Positions 22,751 to 31,677 are shown, counted from the first letter of the stretch. The stretch is 64,000 nt of DNA from Phycisphaerales bacterium (GCA_020846975.1 JADLCX010000068.1:1-64000); one strand, 5' to 3'. The notes: a model not told the origin generated them from the sequence alone. Numbers and translations are program-made.

Positions 22751-24958
22751 CTATTTCGCGAGCTTCGCGATCACGCGCCACAAGTCGTGCGGATCGAGCG
22801 ATCGGCCGGTCGCCTGGTTGAATCGGTTGAGCAGGAGCTCGAATCGAGGGGTGAAAGGCAACTGATCGCGCTGACCGAGCGAGCCGACCGACTCGATGAT
22901 CGCGGAGGTGAGCCATTCCTCTTCCGATTCGGAGAGTCGCGGAGGGCGGCTGGGGGCGCGCCCGATCGGCGGCAGTTTCCCCGCCTTGCGGATGTTCTGC
23001 AATCGACGGAAGACGGCTTGCTCGCCCATTCCCGCCTCGGCCGCGCCCGCGGCCTCGCACAGGTGCAGAAAATCCTCGGTGTAGGGCAGATCGTCCAGCG
23101 TGCGCCCGATCGCGACGTAGGTCTCGATCAGCTTCTGATTGAACTTCGAGACCGTGGTGCCGCCCGCCGGGTCGTCATCGGCGAACAACTGGGTGGCCGG
23201 CTCCGGCGCGGCGGGCGCATCGACCGCCGCCGCCCGTACGCGGCCCTTGCGAAGGATCGGCGTCGCCGGGCGGGCTTCGCTTGCGCGAGTTTCGGATTGC
23301 TGTGCGGCGATCGAAGTCGGAGGTGGCGGGCCCTTGATGAACGCCGCAGCCGGCTCGGCGGGCGGCGGTGGGGGAGGGGGAGGAGGCGGCGTGCTGGCGA
23401 GCGAACCGGATTCGCCGCGAGGTGCGGATCGAGGTGAGGGCTTTCGCGGGGCAGCCTCCCCGCGAGGTTGGAACACGTCCTGATACCCGCCGCGCGTGAG
23501 CCCGGCGTGGCCGGCCGAGCGGTACGCGAGCACGGCGTTCTCCGCGCCGAGCGCGGCGATCACCCTTGAGGCATCGATGGCCGGCCACGTCAGGCCCCGC
23601 GACTTGAGGGCCGCGACCAACTCCTGCGGCGCAAGTTCGCTCAGCGAGTTCCGGCCCGACGAATCGCAGAGCTGAACGAGCGCGCCCACGACCTGGTGCG
23701 CCGTGCGGAAGGGAACACCGCCGACGACCAGTTGCTCGGCCAGGATCGTCGCGTCGAGGTGGCCGCGGTCGAGCCCGCCGCCCGCTTCGCGGATCGAGTC
23801 CTGGTCGAACCTCGCGCTGGCGACGATCCGCGCCGCCATCCGCAGGCAGTCCGCAACCGTGTCGTACGCGGCGAACACATGCCGCTTGTCCTCCTGCAGG
23901 TCACGGTTGTAGCCGATCGGCAGGCCCTTGCAGATGGTGAGCAGCGCGGTGAGGTGGCCATAGACACCGCCGCAACGGCCGCGGATCAGCTCGAGCATGT
24001 CCGGGTTCCGCTTCTGCGGCATCATGCTCGACCCGGTCGTGAACCGTTCGTCGAGTCTGAGGAAGCCAAACTCGGTGGTGCAATACAGCACCCACTGCTC
24101 GGCCAGACGTGACAGGTGCATGGCCGTGCGAGACAAGCCGTACAGGAAGTCCAGGGCCTCGTCGCGGCTGGCGGTGGCGTCGATGCTGCTGGGCGACGGC
24201 GCGTCGAATCCCAGGGCCGCGGCGGTCGCGGAACGGTCGAGCGGGAGCGTCGATCCGGCCAGTGCGCCCGATCCGATCGGGCACTCCGATGAGTTCTGGG
24301 CGCACAACCGATCGAGCAGGTTGCGGTCGCGCGCGAACATCGTGTCCCACGCGGCCAGTTCGGCGCCGAGCGTGATCGGCTGCGCCCGCTGGAGGTGCGT
24401 ATAACCGGGCAGCACGATCGTTCCCTGAGCCGCCGCGAGCGAGGCGAGCGCGTTCCGCAGGGCATCGAGTTCGCCGACGATCGAACCGGCCGCGTCCCGC
24501 AGCCAGAGCCGGAGGTCGAGCGCGACCTGATCGTTCCTCGACCGTCCGGTGTGCAGGCGCCGCCCCGCATCGCCGATCTTGGCGATCAACGCGGCCTCGA
24601 TGCACATGTGCACATCTTCGAGCTCGACTTTCCAGCCCGACCAGCGTGCGATACCCGCCGATTCAATCTCGGACTTGATCTCGGCCAGTCCGCGCACGAT
24701 CGCGTCGAGGTCGGAGGTCGTGATCAGTCCGACACTCTCCAACATGCCGGCGTGCGCGATCGAGCCGCGGATGTCGGCGTCGTAGAGCCGGGTGTCGTAG
24801 CTCAGAGACTCCACGAACCTCGCGGCCAGCGGATCGGACGCCGAGCCCTCGCCGGACTTGGCGTGCTCCCACGGCTTTGCGCTCGGCTGGGGCGACGGGT
24901 CCGATGTTGGGCCCGACGCCGGTGTGTGTGCTTGGGGAGTTCGTGGGGGGACGCTCAT
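22751..24958 (-). CDS. argH: Argininosuccinate lyase fused to a C-terminal domain of unknown function
   Basis: This 735-residue protein has two parts. Residues about 40-490 are argininosuccinate lyase, the last step of arginine synthesis: HTGRSRNDQVALDLRLWLRD, the TxxP/H motif region GYTHLQRAQP, and the fumarase-superfamily signature GSSMMPQKRNPD near 308, with its catalytic Ser. A disordered linker (about 495-600) includes a run of 10 prolines. The last 135 residues form a second folded domain: SKFNQKLIETYVAIGRTLDD, a helical middle with VFRRLQNIRKAGKLPPIGR, then a C-terminal LWRVIAKLAK. I do not recognise that domain. ArgH is normally about 460 aa. Start ATG 24958; mutS follows 70 nt downstream. 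Confidence 0.9.
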   Translation of the reverse strand: MSVPPRTPQAHTPASGPTSDPSPQPSAKPWEHAKSGEGSASDPLAARFVESLSYDTRLYDADIRGSIAHAGMLESVGLITTSDLDAIVRGLAEIKSEIESAGIARWSGWKVELEDVHMCIEAALIAKIGDAGRRLHTGRSRNDQVALDLRLWLRDAAGSIVGELDALRNALASLAAAQGTIVLPGYTHLQRAQPITLGAELAAWDTMFARDRNLLDRLCAQNSSECPIGSGALAGSTLPLDRSATAAALGFDAPSPSSIDATASRDEALDFLYGLSRTAMHLSRLAEQWVLYCTTEFGFLRLDERFTTGSSMMPQKRNPDMLELIRGRCGGVYGHLTALLTICKGLPIGYNRDLQEDKRHVFAAYDTVADCLRMAARIVASARFDQDSIREAGGGLDRGHLDATILAEQLVVGGVPFRTAHQVVGALVQLCDSSGRNSLSELAPQELVAALKSRGLTWPAIDASRVIAALGAENAVLAYRSAGHAGLTRGGYQDVFQPRGEAAPRKPSPRSAPRGESGSLASTPPPPPPPPPPAEPAAAFIKGPPPPTSIAAQQSETRASEARPATPILRKGRVRAAAVDAPAAPEPATQLFADDDPAGGTTVSKFNQKLIETYVAIGRTLDDLPYTEDFLHLCEAAGAAEAGMGEQAVFRRLQNIRKAGKLPPIGRAPSRPPRLSESEEEWLTSAIIESVGSLGQRDQLPFTPRFELLLNRFNQATGRSLDPHDLWRVIAKLAK

Positions 24959-25094
24959 TTCGGTCCGGCTTCGTGCTGGGCGGATGGTTGACGGCAGGGG
25001 CGATGCGGGAGGGGCGAACATTCCGCGGAGATCGGCCGCGGCGAAGTTGGGCTTGCGCTGCGGGCTGTGCGGCCTGCGGAAGCCCGCGAGGACG

Positions 25095-26480
25095 CTACGG
25101 ATGCGAGGGCGGGACGGCCGGTGCGGGACCTTCGGGCCGCTGGTCGGGCAGGTTATCGAACAGGTGCGCGGGGTCTGAGAATCCACCGGCCCCGGGATGC
25201 ACCTCCGCGATCCAGAGCTGGCTGGAAGGTCTGGTCTCATCGCCGATGATCGGTCCACGCTGCGCGGTCCACATCATGAGCCTGCCGTCGTCGGAGAAGA
25301 CCGGCAGGACATCCGCGCCGGTCGAGAACGTGACGCGACGCTTGCGGAGTTGTGAAGCGGCCTTGGCCGTATCCACCTCGACGGCGAAGATCTCGTAGTT
25401 GCTGTGCCCGACACCCGACGAGCCGTAGACGAGGAACCTGCCCGACGGGTGCCAGTAGGGGGCCCAGTTGACGTGCTCGTCGTCGGTGACTTGGTGCTCG
25501 CTGACGATGCCGACGGGTACACCGGACTCGTCGAACTTCAGCCTGGCGACGAACAGCTGCAGCAGGTCGTCGCCGCGCCGATCGGAGCGGTAGCAGATCA
25601 TCGTGTTGTCGGGGCTGAAAAAGGGCCCGCCGTCGTACCCGTCGCCGTGCACGATCTCGTGATGCTGCTTTGTTTGCGTGTCGTAGATCCAGATGTCGGC
25701 ATCGGGTCGGCCGCGTGTCGGCTCGTCGCGGACATGGGCGTAGAGGATGAAGCGGCCGTCCTTGCTGTACGAACACTCGGCGTCGTAGTTGGCGCGTGTG
25801 AATACGGCACCGAACCTCTGATCGCCCATGGCGAGAAAAACGCTCGGCCCGTGGAGCGCTGGTTGCGTCCGTGGAGACGCGGAGTCGCCCATCGCCGCCC
25901 GCAGCGATTCACCGCTCAGTCGAACCACCTCCATCTCCGCGGGAAACATCCACACGTACTTCCGCGTGCCGACCTGGAAGCCGGACTTCTCGTTGTTCGC
26001 CGGCCGTCGCATGGTCGAGCCGAACAGGAGCGTTCCGGGCTCGGTCGGGTGGAACCACCCGCACGTGTTCGCCGAGCCGTCCGGGCTGATCTTGACGGGC
26101 TCCTCGGTCGCGGTGATGTGACCGGAGGCATCACGCGTCAGTTTCGCGACGTACATCGCGTAGAACGGGTCGGGATCGGCGCCCTTCGGTGCGACGGCGA
26201 CAGCCTGAAACACCACCCAGCTCGGCGGCGTGTGGTGGTCGAAATACGCCTCGCCCGCCTTGTAGAACCTGTCGCGCGAGGTGATCTGCACGTGGTTGGT
26301 GAGCAGCGGCCGCTCCAGCGAGCGCCAATCAAGGCCGTCGGTCGGTGGCGCGGTCGTCGCCGGCTGCGAGGACCGGCTGTGCGCCGACTCGGAGGAGCGT
26401 GCCTCGGGCTCATCGTGTTTCGGAGAGCAGCCGCCGGCCGACGTCAGCAAGGCGATCAGCAGTGGGGTCGTTGTGCGCAT
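25095..26480 (-). CDS. PD40/TolB-like beta-propeller lipoprotein
   Basis: This 461-residue predicted lipoprotein begins MRTTTPLLIALLTSAGGCSP with a lipobox-like cysteine at residue 19, followed by a Ser/Pro-rich spacer of about 35 residues. The rest is a six- or seven-bladed propeller with PD40 motifs: SKDGRFILYAH, FFSPDNTMICYRSDRRG, WHPSGRFLVYGSSG and FSDDGRLMMW, each ending a blade as in TolB. It probably binds or senses ligands at the periplasmic side, or is a secreted scaffold. ATG 26480 has GGAG 5 nt upstream. It is the first gene of the long minus-strand run and diverges from the RluA-type gene. Confidence 0.8.
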   Translation of the reverse strand: MRTTTPLLIALLTSAGGCSPKHDEPEARSSESAHSRSSQPATTAPPTDGLDWRSLERPLLTNHVQITSRDRFYKAGEAYFDHHTPPSWVVFQAVAVAPKGADPDPFYAMYVAKLTRDASGHITATEEPVKISPDGSANTCGWFHPTEPGTLLFGSTMRRPANNEKSGFQVGTRKYVWMFPAEMEVVRLSGESLRAAMGDSASPRTQPALHGPSVFLAMGDQRFGAVFTRANYDAECSYSKDGRFILYAHVRDEPTRGRPDADIWIYDTQTKQHHEIVHGDGYDGGPFFSPDNTMICYRSDRRGDDLLQLFVARLKFDESGVPVGIVSEHQVTDDEHVNWAPYWHPSGRFLVYGSSGVGHSNYEIFAVEVDTAKAASQLRKRRVTFSTGADVLPVFSDDGRLMMWTAQRGPIIGDETRPSSQLWIAEVHPGAGGFSDPAHLFDNLPDQRPEGPAPAVPPSHP

Positions 26481-26560
26481 GAAGGCTCCGGTTGTGGACG
26501 CGGCAAGTGTAGAGTGCGACCATTCGCGGCATCGGCCCCCCGCCGACGCGATTGTTGCGC

Positions 26561-27235
26561 ATGCCTTCCCACCCGCCACCCAATCCCGTCGGCCGCCCGG
26601 TCAGCGTTGTGCGCCTCGATCCGCTCCGCCGATGGGTGGTGATCGACAAGCCGACCGGGATGCTCAGTGTTCCCGGAAAGGGCGCCGACAAACAGGATTG
26701 CGCGGCCGCGAGGGTGCGGGCCGCGTTCCCGCACTCGTCCGGGCCGCTGGTCGTCCATCGCCTCGATATGGACACGTCCGGCTTGCTGGTCTTCGGCCTC
26801 GACAGCGCGGCGCAGCGGGATCTCTCGGCGCAGTTTGAGTCGCGCCGCGTCTTCAAGGCTTACACCGCGCTCGTTGCAGGCGTCCCTGCCGCCGAGTCCG
26901 GCCAGATCGAAGTGCCCATGCGCCTCGACATCGATCGCCGACCGTTGCAGGTTGTGGACCATGTCCACGGGCGACCGGCGCTTACGCGGTGGCGGGTGCT
27001 GTCGATCGAGACCGACCGCGCACGCCTGCGACTCGAACCCCTGACCGGCCGCACTCACCAACTTCGAGTCCATCTCGCGAACATCGGACATCCGATTCTC
27101 GGCGATGTGCTGTACGGGCCTCAACCCGCGACATCGCGGTTGTCGGAGCGGCTCATGCTGCACGCCAGCGAGTTGGAGTTCGCCGATCCGTGCACGGGCG
27201 AACGCGTTCGCGTCGCCAGCGCGGCCCCGTTCTGA
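26561..27235 (+). CDS. RluA-family RNA pseudouridine synthase
   Basis: This 224-residue enzyme has the RluA catalytic motif VVHRLDMDTSGLLVFGL near residues 64-80; the Asp of HRLD is the nucleophile. VIDKPTGMLSVPG (about 25-37) is motif I and RTHQLRVHLANIGHPILGD (about 165) is the usual later motif. There is no S4 domain, so it belongs to the short RluA/TruC group acting on rRNA or tRNA. The target position is unknown. ATG 26561 is used because the upstream TTG 26552 in the track gives only three extra codons. Confidence 0.85.
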   Translation: MPSHPPPNPVGRPVSVVRLDPLRRWVVIDKPTGMLSVPGKGADKQDCAAARVRAAFPHSSGPLVVHRLDMDTSGLLVFGLDSAAQRDLSAQFESRRVFKAYTALVAGVPAAESGQIEVPMRLDIDRRPLQVVDHVHGRPALTRWRVLSIETDRARLRLEPLTGRTHQLRVHLANIGHPILGDVLYGPQPATSRLSERLMLHASELEFADPCTGERVRVASAAPF

Positions 27236-27252
27236 GCGTCGAACGCGGGTGG

Positions 27253-27561
27253 TCACAACTTCTGGAACCGTTCCCAGCTCGTCCGCACCGCGGCCCGGGT
27301 CATCCGCCGCGAACAGCGCGGGCACTGGAACACTCCCCCATCAAGGTGACGGAGTTCGGCGCGGCATCGCGGGCACAACATCAGCGAGGTCCCATTGAGC
27401 CGCCGCCGAAAGCGTGATACGCGCCGGGCGTTCCAGATCGCCACCGTCGGAAGTCCGATCCAGAGCGGCAGGGCCGTCCACCACGCAACGGACTTGGTGG
27501 AGATCAACGAAACCGAGCCGAGGGTGAGCGGCGCCAACAGCACGATGGGGATAACGGTCAT
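27253..27561 (-). CDS. Small membrane protein with C-terminal zinc ribbon
   Basis: This 102-residue protein has two hydrophobic segments in the first 45 residues (IPIVLLAPLTLGSVSLI and WWTALPLWIGLPTVAIW) and then a zinc ribbon CPRCRAELRHLDGGVFQCPRC. Such membrane-plus-zinc-ribbon proteins recur in this window (27640, 49083, 56651, 61216). The function is unknown. ATG 27561 follows the related gene 27975-27640 after 78 nt, and the pair may be tandem duplicates. It converges with the RluA-type gene. Confidence 0.65.
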   Translation of the reverse strand: MTVIPIVLLAPLTLGSVSLISTKSVAWWTALPLWIGLPTVAIWNARRVSRFRRRLNGTSLMLCPRCRAELRHLDGGVFQCPRCSRRMTRAAVRTSWERFQKL

Positions 27562-27639
27562 GCCCAGGATGCTCGGCCCGCGCGCGATCGGGATGGGCGG
27601 ATCGTGCGCCGCGGCCGACTCTCGACGCGGCTGGAGGTA

Positions 27640-27975
27640 CTAGCGATTCTTGGTGTGGTCCTGTAGCCAGATCGACCATAGACGTTCGAGCCGCGTGCGC
27701 TCGTACGCCTCGCCGCACTCCGGGCAGTCACCCTCATCGGGCAGGCCGTGCAGGTCGTAGTGGCAGTTGAGGCACAAGAAGCCGTCGGAGCGCTCGATCC
27801 GACGAGCGAACAGCGCGATGCGCACGCCCATCAGGATCAGACCCAGCGTCGCCGCCCCCACCGCCGCGAATCCGATCCAGGGCGGGAACCACGTCCAGCC
27901 CAGTCGCGACGGAATGATCAGGGTGCAGACCGCCGTGCCGAGGAAGAACAGAGGAGCCATCGCCACGGCGGCCAT
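27640..27975 (-). CDS. Small membrane protein with C-terminal zinc ribbon
   Basis: This 111-residue protein has two membrane segments (MAPLFFLGTAVCTLIIP and GFAAVGAATLGLILMG) followed by a zinc ribbon, LCLNCHYDLHGLPDEGDCPE, with a second C-x-x-C-G pair. The NCHYDLHGL...CPECGEAYER form is the CPxCGYDLxGL...CPECG type that is common in planctomycete proteins. ATG 27975 is chosen; a GTG at 28023 in the same frame would add 16 residues and lies 13 nt from the upstream stop. Probably cotranscribed with the GAF-domain gene. Confidence 0.6.
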   Translation of the reverse strand: MAAVAMAPLFFLGTAVCTLIIPSRLGWTWFPPWIGFAAVGAATLGLILMGVRIALFARRIERSDGFLCLNCHYDLHGLPDEGDCPECGEAYERTRLERLWSIWLQDHTKNR

Positions 27976-28036
27976 GCTCGGCGACCTTGGTTCAAACCGT
28001 GCTCGTGCCCTCGTTTCGGCCACGTGCGGTTCCGGT

Positions 28037-28537
28037 TCATACGGTCTCGATGCGGTCCCGCCACTGCCGCGGTGTTGACAACCCGGTGGCTTCCAGGATC
28101 ACCTGCAGCCCGTGCACGTCGGCATCGCCGAACGCGCCGACCTCGTGGCTGTCGATATCGAGCACGCCCCAGCACTCGTCCGAATCCCGATCGAAGACCG
28201 GCAGCACAACCTCTGACCGGTCGCGCGGGTCGCAGGCGATGTAGCCCGCGCCAAGATGCGCAACGTCACGAACGACCAGCGGCCGCTGCGACTTCCACGC
28301 CCGGCCGCACGCGCCGTGCAGACCGATCGGCGAGCAGGCGGGCTTGTCGCGGCGTGGGCCGAGGGCCATTTCCTCGGCGTCCGGGCTCTTGATGTAGAAC
28401 CCGACCCAGGAAACGCCGGTGTTCTTGAACGCAGACCAGAGCGAATCGACCACCGCGGCCATGGCCGCCTCGCGGCTTTGACCACGAGCCGCAGCCCGCG
28501 CCACCGCCGCGTAATCGCGATGTGCCGATTGGATCAT
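28037..28537 (-). CDS. GAF-domain protein, free methionine-(R)-sulfoxide reductase-like
   Basis: This 166-residue GAF protein has the cysteine pattern of fRMsr enzymes, which reduce free methionine-R-sulfoxide: PACSPIGLHGACGRAW (about 94-109) and ACDPRDRSEVVLPVF about 25 residues later. The neighbouring VVRDVAHLGAGYIACD matches the active loop. It is slightly divergent (IGLHGACG rather than IGxGxGVCG), so the activity is likely but not proven. It contributes to oxidative stress repair. ATG 28537 is used; a -10-like TATTGT lies 5 nt upstream. rpsR ends 33 nt further upstream. Confidence 0.75.
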   Translation of the reverse strand: MIQSAHRDYAAVARAAARGQSREAAMAAVVDSLWSAFKNTGVSWVGFYIKSPDAEEMALGPRRDKPACSPIGLHGACGRAWKSQRPLVVRDVAHLGAGYIACDPRDRSEVVLPVFDRDSDECWGVLDIDSHEVGAFGDADVHGLQVILEATGLSTPRQWRDRIETV

Positions 28538-28570
28538 GGGCAACAATATCGGGCGCGGACCGCGGGGCTC

Positions 28571-28813
28571 TTACAGCGTCGCCGATGTGTACGGCAGCAG
28601 CCCCATGAACCGGGCACGCTTGATCGCCTGCGCCACCAGCCGCTGCTCGCCGGCCGAGGCTTGGATCCGCTTGCGCCCGTAGATCTTGCCGTTCGGTGAC
28701 ATCAGGCGGCGAAGGTTCTCGACATCCTTGTAGTCGACAAACGCCTTGCCGACGGAGCCTTCCTTGAGAACCTTGACCTTGGGTTGAGCGCCGAAACGGG
28801 AGAATCGAGACAT
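28571..28813 (-). CDS. rpsR: 30S ribosomal protein S18
   Basis: This 80-residue protein has the S18 core: FVDYKDVENLRRLMSPNGKI, YGRKRIQASAGEQRLVAQAI and KRARFMGLLPYT. It binds S6 and 16S rRNA in the platform of the small subunit. In most bacteria rpsR is between rpsF, ssb and rplI; here none of those is adjacent, and the neighbours are a DoxX-type gene upstream and a GAF gene downstream. The N-terminus is short and starts MSRFSRFGAQPK. ATG 28813 has GGAG 7 nt upstream. Confidence 0.95.
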   Translation of the reverse strand: MSRFSRFGAQPKVKVLKEGSVGKAFVDYKDVENLRRLMSPNGKIYGRKRIQASAGEQRLVAQAIKRARFMGLLPYTSATL

Positions 28814-28906
28814 CGTTGAGCTCCGTCGTGGACTTGGGCTCGGCCAGCCGACCAACACGGTCGAAGGCGCCGAGCGACGGGGTGCGTTTGGGAATGGGCC
28901 GGGATA

Positions 28907-29422
28907 CTAGGCCGGTCGCGCCGCCCGGGCCAGCATGGATCGGGGCGTGAGGGCCACGATCAGCGAACCGGCCAGCATGACCGAGTTCTGCACGATGTTG
29001 CACCAGCCAACCTTCTCCGGGCAGAACGGGGAGAGCTTGCCGAAACAGCCGCAGTGCAGGTCATAGCCGTTGTTGATCGCCCGCAGAATGATCGCGATGA
29101 AAGCGACCAGCATGATCGACAGCACCGCGGCGGCGGCGCGGCTCCAGATGCCGAGCAGGAGCAGCAACGCCGCGACGAACTCGATCCACGGTGTCACCGA
29201 GGTGGAGAATCTCACACCGAGCTCGCCGATCCCGCTCTCGGGATCAAACATCTTGAACGCCTTGACGCTGTTGGCGAACAACTCCGGGGCCTTGGCGCCC
29301 AGGAGCTTTTCCTTGGCCGCGACCAGGAACAAGGCGGCCACCAGGACCTCGCAGCGGGTCACGACCACGCCGATCGGCGTGAGGTTGCTCCAGCGCGTGA
29401 TGAACGTGTTCGTCATGTTCAT
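28907..29422 (-). CDS. DoxX/MauE-like membrane protein
   Basis: This 171-residue four-helix membrane protein is of the DoxX/MauE type. A first helix, VVTRCEVLVAALFLVAAKEKL, is followed by a loop containing PWIEFVAALLLLLGIW, a third helix, and the segment HCGCFGKLSPFC with the C-x-C motif found in MauE-like proteins. MauE takes part in making or handling disulfides for methylamine dehydrogenase; here a thiol or electron-transfer role is inferred. Its start overlaps the rhodanese stop (ATGA), so it is translationally coupled to it. Confidence 0.75.
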   Translation of the reverse strand: MNMTNTFITRWSNLTPIGVVVTRCEVLVAALFLVAAKEKLLGAKAPELFANSVKAFKMFDPESGIGELGVRFSTSVTPWIEFVAALLLLLGIWSRAAAAVLSIMLVAFIAIILRAINNGYDLHCGCFGKLSPFCPEKVGWCNIVQNSVMLAGSLIVALTPRSMLARAARPA

Positions 29423-30120
29423 GGGTTCATGTCGAAGGGATCAGTACCCGTGGCGCTGGGGTGGCCGGCGGCTTGCCAGCCCGGGAATCCGTCGTGGAGC
29501 ACGTAGACCTTCTTGTACCCCGAACCGTCGAGCAGGCGCGCCAGGTTCTCCGACTCGTCGCAGTGCCCACCGTTGCAGTACACCACGACCAGCGCCTCAC
29601 GGGGGATGAGGGCGAGCTTGGGCGGGTCGCCATCCTTGAACATGTGCGTGTCCATCCGCAACGCGTTCTCGACGTGCCCGATCGAGTATTCCTCGGCCTT
29701 GCGAGAATCGACGAACGTCGCCCCCGCGTCGAAGAGTTTCCGCGCGTCTTCAACCGTGATGTGACCCGCGGGAAGTTTGTCTTTCGGAGTGAAAGCGAAC
29801 GATCCCGGCGCAGCCGGGGCCGACTGTGTCGCCGCGGCGGGGGGCTGTCCGACCGGCCGCGGTGCCCTGTCGGGCACCGGAGATGGCGCGGGTTCAGCCG
29901 GCTCGGTGCCCGGCCGGGCGTCTGCCGGTCGTCGAGTCCCCGTCGCCGCGCCGGCGATCGCCTCGTCGGGCGTTGGCGGCGCACTTCGCGCATCAAGATT
30001 CACGCGCCGGAAGACGAACGCATCGGCCAGGCCGATCACGAATCCCACCGCGATGATCACCCCCATCTGCACCAGCACGCGGCCGGCACGAGCATGCGAT
30101 GAGCGGCTGCGTTGAGTCAT
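29419..30120 (-). CDS. Membrane-anchored rhodanese-domain protein
   Basis: This 233-residue protein has an N-terminal membrane helix (GVIIAVGFVIGLADAFVF), a Pro/Ala-rich linker of about 60 residues, and a C-terminal rhodanese domain. The domain contains TFVDSRKAEEYSIGHVENA and the active-site loop VVYCNGGHCDES, whose first Cys is the expected sulfur acceptor. The domain would be on the periplasmic side. It probably transfers sulfane sulfur or acts in thiol chemistry with the coupled DoxX/MauE-type protein and the DUF1573 protein just upstream (58 nt). Confidence 0.8.
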   Translation of the reverse strand: MTQRSRSSHARAGRVLVQMGVIIAVGFVIGLADAFVFRRVNLDARSAPPTPDEAIAGAATGTRRPADARPGTEPAEPAPSPVPDRAPRPVGQPPAAATQSAPAAPGSFAFTPKDKLPAGHITVEDARKLFDAGATFVDSRKAEEYSIGHVENALRMDTHMFKDGDPPKLALIPREALVVVYCNGGHCDESENLARLLDGSGYKKVYVLHDGFPGWQAAGHPSATGTDPFDMNP

Positions 30121-30139
30121 TTCGGCGCACCTCTGAAAA

Positions 30140-30165
30140 AGAACAAACCCCGCGGTCAGGCGGGG
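30140..30165 (-). terminator. Weak terminator hairpin after the DUF1573 gene
   Basis: CCCCGC (30148-30153) pairs with GCGGGG (30160-30165) in the 58-nt gap between the DUF1573 and rhodanese genes. On the minus strand the hairpin is followed by TTTGTTC and then a TTTTT run, so it could partly end the DUF1573 transcript. Confidence 0.45.
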
Positions 30166-30178
30166 ATTGTCGTGTGGT

Positions 30179-31414
30179 TCAGTGCTTGATGATCGTCGGC
30201 TTCGCGGGCGAGGCGGAGCCGGGCACCGGCTGGACCATCGGTTTGCCGGCCGTCGGCATGGCGTCGGCCTTGCGGACCGCGGCCGTGAAGGGCACGCGGA
30301 TCGTCTCGCCGCCCTGGGCGTCGGTTGAGATCACGATGGTTCCGTTGACGATGCCGGGCTGATCGGGCGTCTGGCCCGCGATGGTCAGCATGTAGTATCC
30401 GCCGTCCGCGTTCTTGACCGCGTCGGCGACCAGCTTCATATCCTGCCGCCCCTCGACATCAATCGAGGTGATGTTGAAGGCGGATCCCGAGCGGCTGTCG
30501 ATCCGCACCTGGGTGCTGAACGGCGTGCCCACGGTCGTGACACGCAGCATCGCCTGGGGCGGCGTGGCCTTCATGTCGCCGATCACGTCGGCGCCGATGA
30601 AGTATGCGGGCACCTTCATCTTCGCGTCGTTGCTGTTGAACGTGATCTGGCCGCTGAGGCTGCCGATGGGCGCGCCCTTGCCGACCTGGAGTTCCACGTC
30701 GTACTGCGTCATCTTCTCGCCGCCCTCTTCGATCGGCTTGGGCTCGCCGAGATTGATCTTGACGAACTCGCTGTTCGCCTCGGCGGTCGAGATGCGGAAG
30801 TCGCCGCTGCGGGCCTTGATCGTCAGTTTCGACGTCTGGCCGGCCTTGTGATCGACCTCCGTCAGGTACATCTTCGGCGGCTCGACCGTCACCAGCGCCT
30901 TGACGTTGCTGGTGATCGTCATCGTCTGCTGCGCGAACACACCCTGCGGATCGATGACCGTCATCGTCAGCACCTTGGTCTGCGAGCCGTTGCGGCCCTG
31001 GGGGTTGAAGGTCGCCGTGACCTTGCCCTTCTCGCCCGGCGCGTAGGTGTCCTTCTCCAGACCCGCGACGGTGCAGCCGCACGAGGCCGCGACGGTGATC
31101 TTCACGGTTCGGTCCGAGACGTTCGTGAAGTTGAAGGTGTGGTTCACCGGCTCGGCATCGGAGATGTCGCCGAAGTCAAATGTTCCGTTCTCGATGTTGA
31201 GCGCGTTCGGCAGAGCCTGACCGGCAACCGCGGGCTGCTGATGCACGACCGGCTGCTGCGCCTTGAGCTTGGCCAGTTCCTCCGGGGAAACCTGCTTGGG
31301 CTGAACCGGCTGCGGGTGCGCGGCCTTGTCCTGGGCCAGCAGGCTGGACGGCAGAGCCAGGAGCGAAGCCGTCAGGGCCGCTCCGATCAGTTGACGACGA
31401 GTTCGACGATGCAT
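30179..31414 (-). CDS. Secreted DUF1573-domain protein
   Basis: This 411-residue exported protein has a signal peptide, MHRRTRRQLIGAALTASLLA, with cleavage after ...SSLLAQ. A Gln/Pro-rich spacer follows to about residue 65. The DUF1573 immunoglobulin-like domain starts near NGTFDFGDISDAEPVNHTFN and includes the SCGCT motif with its two cysteines (ASCGCTVAGLEKDTYAPGEK). Two further beta-rich repeats continue to the C-terminus. DUF1573 proteins are periplasmic and common in Bacteroidetes and planctomycetes. With a rhodanese and a DoxX/MauE protein downstream, a role in extracytoplasmic thiol chemistry is plausible. Confidence 0.85.
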   Translation of the reverse strand: MHRRTRRQLIGAALTASLLALPSSLLAQDKAAHPQPVQPKQVSPEELAKLKAQQPVVHQQPAVAGQALPNALNIENGTFDFGDISDAEPVNHTFNFTNVSDRTVKITVAASCGCTVAGLEKDTYAPGEKGKVTATFNPQGRNGSQTKVLTMTVIDPQGVFAQQTMTITSNVKALVTVEPPKMYLTEVDHKAGQTSKLTIKARSGDFRISTAEANSEFVKINLGEPKPIEEGGEKMTQYDVELQVGKGAPIGSLSGQITFNSNDAKMKVPAYFIGADVIGDMKATPPQAMLRVTTVGTPFSTQVRIDSRSGSAFNITSIDVEGRQDMKLVADAVKNADGGYYMLTIAGQTPDQPGIVNGTIVISTDAQGGETIRVPFTAAVRKADAMPTAGKPMVQPVPGSASPAKPTIIKH

Positions 31415-31677
31415 GTTGCGATTCTCCCAGTGGCTATCAGTGAAATTCGGGGTGGTTTTGTTCGGAGAAAGTACGGACTGGCCGCACCCGTTCCCGGAGC
31501 CAAGACTCTAGGCTCACCGCGGTTATTCACGAACAGAGCCGCCGCGCTCGGCGGATTCTCCATTTCGTGTCGAACGCCTCGCGTGGTCGAGGAAACAACC
31601 CCCTCGATCGCGAGCGCAGGTTCTGCTGGGTGAGGCGCGGGTCTTTCGCCACCCGTGGCGGCTTTCGGACGGACAGC

